Shown here one piece after another: positions 9,301 to 14,078 of a stretch of 26,573 nucleotides of DNA; the first letter of the stretch is position 1, and each line of letters opens with the position of its first letter. Source of the DNA: CALFCX01 sp964603025 (lineage in GTDB: Bacteria > Margulisbacteria > WOR-1 > JAKLHX01); the NCBI GenBank assembly GCA_964603025.1, contig CAZRTO010000014.1, forward strand, positions 1 to 26,573, written 5' to 3'. The position numbers were made by a program, and so were the translations under genes. The notes beneath the pieces were generated by a model, which made no database searches, had not been told where the DNA came from, and saw nothing but the letters and a program-made list of their open reading frames with translations.

Positions 9301-10891
9301 TGAAGCGGCGCCGCTGCCTAGCGGGGCGGTTTTCAATACAAATAGCGGAGCATTCAACTGGACGCCGTCCTATAGCCAGGCAGGGACATATGAGGTGATC
9401 TTTAAAGCGAGGGACGGGTACGGAGGGTACAGCCAAGAGGCCGTAACGATATTGGTGATGAATGTGCTGCGGACGTACACGATAGAGGCAAGCGCGGGTA
9501 CAGGAGGGAGCATCAGTCCTAGCGGGGCGTATACAACGCAGGAGGGGAGAAGCACAAGGTTCACGATAACAGCGGACACAGGGTATTCCATTTCGAACGT
9601 GTATGTTGACGGTGTGGGGCAAGGCGGGGTAGGGAGTTATACATTCACGAATGTTCAGGCGGATCATTCAATAGAAGCAGTATTTGCGATGGGGGTGCCG
9701 GCGTCTCCTAGCGGGCTTAACGCGACGGCAGTATCTACGTCGGAGGCAAACCTGACGTGGGAGGACAATTCTGATAATGAGGAAGGGTTCAGGGTGGAGA
9801 GGAGCCTTAGCGGATCAGGTTCATGGACGACAGTGGGGACACTTCCGGCTAACACGATATCTTACAATAACCTTGGCCTGACAGCGGATACGACATATTA
9901 CTACCGTGTGCTTGCCTATAATATCCACGGCGATTCCGGATGGAGCAATACTGCCAGCGTGACCACGCAGCACTTCACGCCAACTGAAGAGGTCCATGCT
10001 CCTGATATCCGGCCTTTCAGCGAGGTCACATCCGGCTCTATAGCCGCCAACTGGGCTTCCGGAGGTAATCCGGACGGGACCCTTTACTACTGCGAGAATA
10101 TCACTGCCGGGACCGGTTCCGGATGGACCACAGGATTTAAGTTCGTGAGCACAGGGCTTGTCCCTGATCGGACATATTCTTTCAGGGTCAAAGCAAAGAA
10201 TATGAGCGGTGCCGAGAGCGGATGGGTATCGCTGGGTTCTCAAAAGACGTCCTCAGCAAAAACCTTCAGTTCCGTGAAGAACGGCGAACAAAAACTTCTT
10301 TCAGGCGATGTGCTCGGGACAAAAGTCCTGATATCCCTGGAAATAGACGGGGTGTCGGCTTCGGAAATATCGGAAGTCAATTTTTATCTGAACGGAGACC
10401 CCCTGAACTCAGCAACAACTTCAAGACTGCTTTCCAGAAAAACTTCCGTCACTAGCCTGACTTATGAACTGGACCTTTCACCCGGCGAATTCTCCCTGCG
10501 CATAGAGGCCATAGCGGTATCCGGCGATATATATGAGCAGGTATTTTCCGGGCTTAAGGTGTACAGCGCTGACGTAAAGACCGTTTCCGGGCCGGTCCTT
10601 CCTTATCCTAACCCGTATGATCCCAATGCCGGTCCGCTCAGGATATCCTACACGCTTTCTTCAGCTGCCGATGTGGCTTTGTATATATTCGATGTCACCG
10701 GCCGTCTTGTAAGCAAAGCCGAGTACTCTTCTTCGATCCCCGGCGGTACCGCCGGTTATAACGAGGTGACATGGAACGGAAGGGACCTGTTCGGGAATAT
10801 GGTCGAGAACGATATTTATCTTTTAAGGCTAATAGACAGGAACAGCGGAAAGCTTCTCGGAAAATGCCGTCTCATGGTGCTTAAGAGGTGA
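3314..10891 (+). CDS. Giant multidomain surface protein: two beta-helices, GH10-like glycosidase, InlB/FN3/Ig modules, type IX-like C-terminal domain
   Basis: A 2525-residue exported protein. Residues 10-31 form a signal sequence with a lipobox (LVGC, Cys26) and also a possible SYA|A cleavage site. Domains in order: parallel beta-helix (~34-540, rungs such as NNRIAYNTIYNN); InlB-type repeat (~546-616); second, paralogous beta-helix (~622-1123); carboxypeptidase-regulatory-like fold (~1127-1215); linker domain; GH10-like barrel (~1400-1730); second InlB-type repeat (~1796-1866); FN3 (~1868-1959); Ig-like 'putative Ig/cadherin' (~1963-2052); third InlB-type repeat (~2054-2126); two more FN3 (~2127-2311); beta-sandwich; FlgD/type IX-like tail (~2427-2525). 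GH10 marks are HGATWLW (His1480), WEAMNEP (probable acid/base Glu1530), HITEFS (probable nucleophile Glu1650) and VIWWDVLD. It probably binds and cuts a xylan-like or other polysaccharide at the surface; the substrate is unknown. Confidence 0.85.
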   Translation: MHSHINAKNRLVLSLVSIAILLLVGCQYSYAATYYVKNGGNDGADGLSDASAWATISKVNNRDLAAGDIVLFKRGSSWSDTLIPKTSGSLSLPITFDAYGSGDAPEINVNYDSSKKRSLYVSGKSHLHIKNMTLRNGTNEGEVHIGSVELSGSSYIVLEGLVVADTYSKCGLMVGSASSNVTVKDCVVYGTQFPRYMGVLVDGGGILVGDFHSRSVVGTTDGVSVINCEVYDNTGYGITIFEASNNRIAYNTIYNNWGPGIWGGGASGSHSSGNIVERNTIYENCQGQDDAYGIDFYRPGNNNVIRYNRVYSQFDTVNNGASRGIPFVPGLSNYIGTGGIRFDGNDTMPVLVTHGNIAHNNLVYNNYHGFEVIQISNTSVFNNTIYNNSSGGRAIGIATNNSITPKVSGTVVKNNLIYGQFFLMFDYNTENSDIDNNLYYVDSANLAAWGSYEAFFFYPSAGQTNQFSLWQATGRDQHSIISSNPQFVNASAGDLHINAGSPAVDMGTTEGIDIPSPWLDYDGILVPQGVAPDAGAYEQASEESVHIITASSGAGGSITPSGTVSAAAGSSIYFAITPEAGYYIADVVIDSISTGPIAGYLFSGITAGHTISVIFSNNWSRSYYVDASSGSNSNTGTSETKAWQTLSKVNEMKFNPGDTVKLKSGQTFSGPLYVYQSGTDGSHVVFDSYGGSALPVIDATGEAVGIRLLAQEDVFGSGADSLSYVTIRNLEVKNAGASNGESAGIWGAKLSNIVIDRMLVHSCKGVAGIFIDAPNEYVTISNSRVHTIISTTEARTAGIFGFGIVVSGTAGAGNSSHNTISDNTVYGNHNSGISVSNSSDNTISGNTVYLNGDCGIGLSEPGAHRNIIENNTVYENCQYKDDRSGINLFLVGNDNIVRYNRLHSQYDTYNDPQGHGILINTSEGTSTRLGSCGIRFDGGHEGFTSSTGNIVHTNLITGEGDGYQVYNFADTQFFNNTVYNSRRFGIIINGTHAASAVVKNNIISTMDSSATVGGYKHLAMVLHATGYDIGNNLYFPDGPTLFNLNETKTNFSGWQGANRDSSSLLGAPKFANIVSADFSLQDGSSAINLGTDEGITIPSPWVDLAGNTVPYPGTRPDAGAYESQAAPPVISGTIRASTSGNPPVQNVLVWLMDENFSPVGSFVLTDASGNFSIESEPIEGYLYIRPQTSSAEGYGIYSHQPRVYKKPLGSNTGIDIRLPAAATIIIRARDVAGSIMDKASFEAARGNDFSQFATLTNMNGEVVPHVVWEVDGADGRKYPALIADAGQSGGPFAVDVLFWQTSAYGKLLLTADNAGQGYDLPAAGGAAVIDLNQALLDTVNYRLQTKFGQTGATLDQALALRDDLELASARSSIGPIRKGTAEVVFKDRSGRIVRDITFSIRQKSHDFMFGAFQGAGSAGLMFEDDTARKEAYNKAREAGLSGITAVGLGWSYTEPYPNALIDARHGISSLKAMGYRVKIHGATWLWGSALPERIKSSTDWPYVISQNLDYRSSLLTSFDASGHIWEAMNEPAYNNYINMPRNSVINLLGQAASQTDRSTNIVNGPHEFDYGAKYLFFGLDNDPVNDYPLTYSEFLRDATLEGINTIGLQFYPGFRLSSGAEGPAMPPFWLADTVSRYSEMFPSKDIHITEFSVSSNGAGWTSGYWKEPWSQSVQADYADRIFTLMYANPSVKSVIWWDVLDDADTSVLNGGLLSAGGVPKTAYTTLKERITQDWTTNATLEANSQGQASVTGFGGTYEVTHIIPSYGPAMAIEEGDVIFHIAERSSSVVEIVLPVFTVIATAGANGTINPTGQIVTTEGSSASFVISPDGGYAVADVIVDGVSAGPLTSYTFNNIVSSHSIEAVFAMGVPASPSGLNATAVSTSEANLTWEDNSDNEEGFRVERSLSGSGSWTTVGTKAAGSVSHSDSGLSGHTRYYYRVYAFNGAGNSGYSNVASAETMNSDPILSPIGNKTTDEGKALIFTVSATDPDGDSVTYEAAPLPSGAVFNTNSGAFNWTPSYSQAGTYEVIFKARDGYGGYSQEAVTILVMNVLRTYTIEASAGTGGSISPSGAYTTQEGRSTRFTITADTGYSISNVYVDGVGQGGVGSYTFTNVQADHSIEAVFAMGVPASPSGLNATAVSTSEANLTWEDNSDNEEGFRVERSLSGSGSWTTVGTLPANTISYNNLGLTADTTYYYRVLAYNIHGDSGWSNTASVTTQHFTPTEEVHAPDIRPFSEVTSGSIAANWASGGNPDGTLYYCENITAGTGSGWTTGFKFVSTGLVPDRTYSFRVKAKNMSGAESGWVSLGSQKTSSAKTFSSVKNGEQKLLSGDVLGTKVLISLEIDGVSASEISEVNFYLNGDPLNSATTSRLLSRKTSVTSLTYELDLSPGEFSLRIEAIAVSGDIYEQVFSGLKVYSADVKTVSGPVLPYPNPYDPNAGPLRISYTLSSAADVALYIFDVTGRLVSKAEYSSSIPGGTAGYNEVTWNGRDLFGNMVENDIYLLRLIDRNSGKLLGKCRLMVLKR
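8888..9064 (+). repeat. Perfect 177-bp direct repeat, copy 1
   Basis: Reading base by base, 8888-9064 is identical to 9665-9841 (offset 777 bp). It codes for the last residues of an InlB-type repeat and the first half of an FN3 domain. The repeat ends abruptly inside both domains, and flanking sequence is clearly diverged. Confidence 0.95.
9665..9841 (+). repeat. Perfect 177-bp direct repeat, copy 2
   Basis: Identical to 8888-9064 and in the same reading frame, since the 777-bp offset is a multiple of three. After 9841 the FN3 domains diverge (ACTTCC here, AAGGCG in copy 1). The boundaries do not follow domain edges, which fits recent gene conversion or partial duplication better than old domain duplication. 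Confidence 0.95.
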
Positions 10892-10899
10892 GAGAGATG
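10885..10899 (+). promoter_or_regulatory. Ribosome binding site deciding the PorV-like start
   Basis: GAGGTGA at 10885-10891 overlaps the stop of the giant gene and lies 5 nt before ATG 10897. This favours ATG 10897 over the in-frame GTG at 10888. The arrangement implies translational coupling of the two genes. Confidence 0.7.
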
Positions 10900-12433
10900 A
10901 AGATCAGGGCGTTAATAATATTATTGACCGCGATCGTGATACTGCAGGGGCCCGCGGCAGTCCTGGGGGCGGATATAGGCAGGATGGGCGGTGGCGCGCG
11001 CTCCATAGCGTTGGGGAAAGCTTACGTCGCCGATACCGGTGACCCAGGCAGTATGTTCGTTAATCCGGCCGGGCTTTCTGCTATAGCGACTTTTGAGATA
11101 TCGAGCATGTACGTGAACTTTGCGGAGGACGTTTCTTACACAATGCTCGGAGCAGCTTATCCGACCGGATACGGGGTGTTCGCTGTGGGATATCTGGGGG
11201 CTTTTTCCGGAGACCTGGCTTTAACCACAGAAGAGAGCACGGGAAGAATAGCTCCGGCCGGGGTATTTAACTACTCGAGCAATATCTTCTCCTTGTCTTA
11301 TGCCGCTGTGCCATTAGATAAGTTGAGCATGGGGGCGACCGCGAAATACATGATAAAAGGCTCTCCACAGGTCGACGGAGGGATGGGTTCAGGGATGAGC
11401 GCGGATATAGGGGCCGTATACAAGATCAACGATCTGATCAGGCTGGGGGTCAGCGCCCGAAATATATTGAGTACCGGTATGAAGTGGGACGGCGGCTTGA
11501 CCGAAACGGTCCCGTCTGAGATCGCTGCCGGATTGGCGATCACTCCGGACAAAAGGTTCACGGTCATGGTCGAAACAGAAAAGACAGGCAGCGGGGGCAT
11601 GTTGTTAAAAGGAGGAGCGGAATACGAGCTGAGAAAAGGGCTGAGTTTGCGCTGCGGCGGTGAGCAGATGCAGTCGGGTCCCGGAAGCACCTACTGGAAC
11701 TATTCAGGAGGTGTAGGGTTTGAAACGGGTCAGATGCGGATAGATTACGCCTATTATAGGGACTCTCTCGTCACGGAGAATTCGTCCCACTTTATATCTT
11801 TGTCGCTGGCATTCCCGGGTGTGGCTGCGCTTCCTGCGGAAAGAGTCCCGGAAGTCGTTACGGAAGAGGTGTTGTCGAGCGGTCAGACAACGCCGGAGCA
11901 AAGTCCGGTGCAGATCGTCAAGGCAGAGGTGCCAACTGAATACGATAAAAGTGCCGTTGCTGTTGAGGAAGACCGCCTGACGGAACAAAGGGTCAGGGAG
12001 TATATCAACCTTCTGGACAGGAAGATAGNNNNNNNNNNNNNNNNNNNNNNNNNNNNNNNNNNNNNNNNNNNNNNNNNNNNNNNNNNNNNNNNNNNNNNNN
12101 NNNNNNNNNNNNNNNNNNNNNNNNNNNNAGTCTTACAGGAAGCAGAAGAACGCTCGAAAGGTCCGCGAGATACAGGCCGAGAAGCAGAGGACGCTGAAGC
12201 GCTGGCAGGCCGAAAAGAGGACTGAGCACTCGGCTCCTGCTCCGGTGAAGCCGGAGGACAGATCAGCCCCCGAGCTGACGGAACAAAGGGTCAGGGAGTA
12301 TATCAACCTTCTGGACAGGAAGATAGAGTCTTACAGGAAGCAGAAGAACGCTCGAAAGGTCCGCGAGATACAGGCCGAGAAACAGAGGACGCTGAAGCGC
12401 TGGCAGGAATACAAGCTTAGGACGGAAGATTAG
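10897..12433 (+). CDS. PorV/PorQ-like outer-membrane barrel protein with C-terminal charged helical repeats (interrupted by scaffold gap)
   Basis: From ATG 10897 the protein has a signal peptide (MKIRALIILLTAIVILQ...VLGA), then the PorV/PorQ-family start: GRMGGGARSIALGKAYVADTGDPGSMFVNPAGL. Beta-strands follow to about residue 310 (SHFISLSLAF), then a Pro/Glu-rich linker, then two copies of a charged helical repeat beginning LTEQRVREYINLLDRKIE. PorV is a type IX secretion component that shuttles substrates at the outer membrane; a helical tail is not usual for it. A 100-N run (12029-12128) shifts the frame, so a naive reading stops at 12225. Joining the flanks directly restores the frame to TAG 12431-12433 and gives 478 residues; the true repeat number is unknown. 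It directly follows the giant gene, whose tail resembles a type IX signal. Confidence 0.75.
11977..12208 (+). repeat. Coding repeat copy 1 (132 bp, split by the gap)
   Basis: 11977-12028 plus 12129-12208 together match 12275-12406 with one mismatch (GAAGCAG here, GAAACAG in copy 2). If the gap is empty, the spacing between copies is 198 bp, or 66 codons. It encodes a Lys/Arg/Glu-rich helix ending in KRWQ. Confidence 0.85.
12029..12128. other. Assembly gap of 100 N
   Basis: Exactly 100 undefined bases, a usual placeholder for a gap of unknown size. The left flank ends GAAGATAG and the right flank begins AGTCTTACAGG; the intact second repeat copy reads GAAGATAGAGTCTTACAGG. The flanks therefore abut with nothing missing, or with whole repeat units missing. 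Confidence 0.95.
12275..12406 (+). repeat. Coding repeat copy 2 (132 bp)
   Basis: Second, uninterrupted copy of the helical repeat in the PorV-like gene. It starts CTGACGGAACAAAGG and ends CGCTGGCAG. It is followed by the last residues EYKLRTED and the stop. Confidence 0.9.
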
Positions 12434-12989
12434 ACAGGAAATTCTTCAAAAGTTTCATTCCTTCGCCGGTGAGTATGGACTCTGGATGGAATTGCACCCC
12501 TTCGATATTGAACTCCTTATGCCGCAACCCCATGATCTCGCCGTCCTTGGTCCAGGCCGATATCTCAAGGCAGTCCGGAAGACAGTCCCGTTCGGCAATA
12601 AGAGAGTGGTACCGCGTCGCGTCAAAGGGATTGGAGAGACCGGAGAACAGGTTCTTTCTGTCGTGAAATACCTTTGAGGTCTTTCCGTGCATGAGCCTGC
12701 CCGCTTTGACCACTTTTCCGCCGAAAGCTTCCGCGATGGCCTGGTGGCCGAGGCAAACCCCAAGGATCGGGACTTTTCCGGCGAAATGACGTATTACTTC
12801 TATGGATATGCCGGCTTCTTTCGGCGTGCACGGTCCAGGGGAGATAAGTATTTTTTCCGGGGACATGGCCTCTATTTCCGCGGCGGTGATCTTGTCGTTC
12901 CTAAACACCCTGGTCTTTGCCCCCAGTTCTTCGAGATATTGGACCAGGTTGTAAGTGAACGAATCGTAGTTGTCTATGACCAAAATCAT
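12417..12989 (-). CDS. trpG: Anthranilate / aminodeoxychorismate synthase glutamine amidotransferase subunit
   Basis: Class I glutamine amidotransferase of 190 residues, which releases ammonia from glutamine for anthranilate (tryptophan) or 4-amino-4-deoxychorismate (folate) synthesis. Motifs: MILVIDNYDSFTYNLVQYL at the N-terminus, SPGPCTPKEAG, nucleophile Cys79 in ILGVCLGHQAI, and the His168/Glu170 pair in VQFHPES. The length is normal. No trpE or pabB partner lies in the window, so it may be TrpG, PabA or serve both. It starts exactly where transcription from its extended -10 should begin. Its 3' end overlaps the convergent PorV-like gene by 17 bp (12417-12433). Confidence 0.93.
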   Translation of the reverse strand: MILVIDNYDSFTYNLVQYLEELGAKTRVFRNDKITAAEIEAMSPEKILISPGPCTPKEAGISIEVIRHFAGKVPILGVCLGHQAIAEAFGGKVVKAGRLMHGKTSKVFHDRKNLFSGLSNPFDATRYHSLIAERDCLPDCLEISAWTKDGEIMGLRHKEFNIEGVQFHPESILTGEGMKLLKNFLSNLPS

Positions 12990-12995
12990 GGTCCT

Positions 12996-13004
12996 ATTAT
13001 AACA
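12996..13004 (-). promoter_or_regulatory. Extended -10 promoter of trpG
   Basis: On the minus strand TGT TATAAT (13004 to 12996) is followed by AGGACC and then ATG 12989. With the hexamer at -12 to -7, +1 falls on the A of the ATG, so the mRNA would be leaderless. AGGA sits 2 nt before the ATG but would lie upstream of +1. Confidence 0.6.
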
Positions 13005-13033
13005 TTGTCAACCTATCATGCCGGTGCTAGAAT
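13005..13033 (+). promoter_or_regulatory. Promoter of the femX-murE-lptD-lnt operon
   Basis: TTGTCA (13005-13010), a 17-nt spacer, and TAGAAT (13028-13033) preceded by TGC form a good sigma70-type promoter with an extended -10. Six bases separate the -10 from ATG 13040, placing +1 on the start codon. The -35 abuts the extended -10 of the divergent trpG promoter. Confidence 0.65.
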
Positions 13034-13039
13034 CAGACT

Positions 13040-14065
13040 ATGGAACAGACTGAAATTGACACTGTCGCGCGGGCCCATTCGCAGATACTGCAGACCGGGG
13101 CGTGGGGACGGGTGAAAGGCGCTTTTGGGTGGGAGGAGCTCTGCGTGACGGACGGGTCCTCCTCGTCCGCAATGATCCTTAAGAGACGCCTTCCGATCGT
13201 GAACAAGTGTTTTTTTTATGTCCCGAGAGGGCCTCTTGCCGATTACCGCGAACGGAACTCGTTAACGCCTCTGCTGCGCAAGATCAGGGCCATGGCCAAA
13301 GAACACGGCGCGCTTTTTTTGAGGATGGACCCGGAGGTTGACGAAAATGATGCCGTATCCCTGGGTAACCTCCGCGCGGAAGGCTTTGTTAAAGCAAAAA
13401 AAGAGATACAGCCGCGGAGCACTTTCATTCTAGACCTTGAGCCAGGGCTTGAAAGCATAAAAGCCGGGTTTGAGAGCAAGTTCCGTTATAATATCCATGT
13501 CGCGGAAAAGCACGGCATTTCCGTCGCGCTCCGGACGGATGAAGCCGCTGTGGATGAGTTCTACGGCATTTATTCGGAGACCTGCTCCAGGCAGAACTTC
13601 ATCATACATCCTCTCTCTTATTACAGGAAGATCCGCTCCGAAATAATCGAAAAAGGCCTTGGCGCCGTTTTTACGGCCTATCACGGGACAAAAGCCGTCG
13701 CTTCGGTCATAGTATTCTGCTTCGGCCGCCGGGTCTGGTATATGTACGGTGCCTCTTTGAGCTCTCACAGGAACCTGATGCCCAATAATCTTCTGCATTG
13801 GGAGATAATAAAATGGGCGAAGGCATCCGGATACAAGGAATATGATCTCTGGGGGATACCGTCCAATCCGAGGCCGGAACATCCTCTCTGGGGCGTATAC
13901 CGTTTCAAGAAAGGCTTTAATGCGAAATTGCGCAGATTTATCGGGAGCTATGATCTCCCGTTCAATCGGGCGCTTTACGGCATATTTGACAGAGGAATAA
14001 TAATGTACCAGAACGCCGCCAGACTTATAAAGAAAGGGACGATGTCCGACTCTCTCGCGGAGTGA
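13040..14065 (+). CDS. FemABX-family aminoacyltransferase (peptidoglycan interpeptide bridge type)
   Basis: A 341-residue protein of the FemAB/FemX fold (two GNAT-like lobes). Visible features are the N-terminal ILQTGAWGRVKGAFGWEE (typical 'Q...W...K...GW'), YVPRGPLADY, RSTFILDLEPGLESIKAGFESKFRYNI (family 'T..ldL....e.l...f..k.R..i'), the central VFTAYHGTKAVASVIVFCFGRRVWYMYGASL, and NNLLHWEIIKWAKASGYKEYDLWGI with FKKGFNAKL near the end. Known members transfer amino acids from aminoacyl-tRNA onto lipid II or modify other envelope molecules. Its place 13 bp upstream of murE supports a peptidoglycan role, but acceptor and donor are not known. It opens the operon and has no Shine-Dalgarno sequence. 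Confidence 0.85.
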   Translation: MEQTEIDTVARAHSQILQTGAWGRVKGAFGWEELCVTDGSSSSAMILKRRLPIVNKCFFYVPRGPLADYRERNSLTPLLRKIRAMAKEHGALFLRMDPEVDENDAVSLGNLRAEGFVKAKKEIQPRSTFILDLEPGLESIKAGFESKFRYNIHVAEKHGISVALRTDEAAVDEFYGIYSETCSRQNFIIHPLSYYRKIRSEIIEKGLGAVFTAYHGTKAVASVIVFCFGRRVWYMYGASLSSHRNLMPNNLLHWEIIKWAKASGYKEYDLWGIPSNPRPEHPLWGVYRFKKGFNAKLRRFIGSYDLPFNRALYGIFDRGIIMYQNAARLIKKGTMSDSLAE

Positions 14066-14078
14066 ACGGAACAAGACC

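Noticed and set aside
9044..9667. Minus-strand open frames across the FN3/InlB modules
   Set aside because: They mirror the repeats of the plus-strand giant gene, have no plausible start site and encode low-complexity nonsense.
12129..12225. Out-of-frame tail that ends the PorV-like frame at 12225
   Set aside because: It arises only because 100 is not a multiple of three; it is an artefact of gap length, not a real frameshift.
11977..12406. CRISPR-like or mobile repeat
   Set aside because: There are only two in-frame copies, each coding for the same charged helix; spacing and content fit an intragenic protein repeat.
12245..12433. Separate small gene of 62 codons after the N gap
   Set aside because: It is in the same frame as the PorV-like gene once the placeholder gap is removed, and repeats that gene's helical unit, so it is the gene's 3' end.
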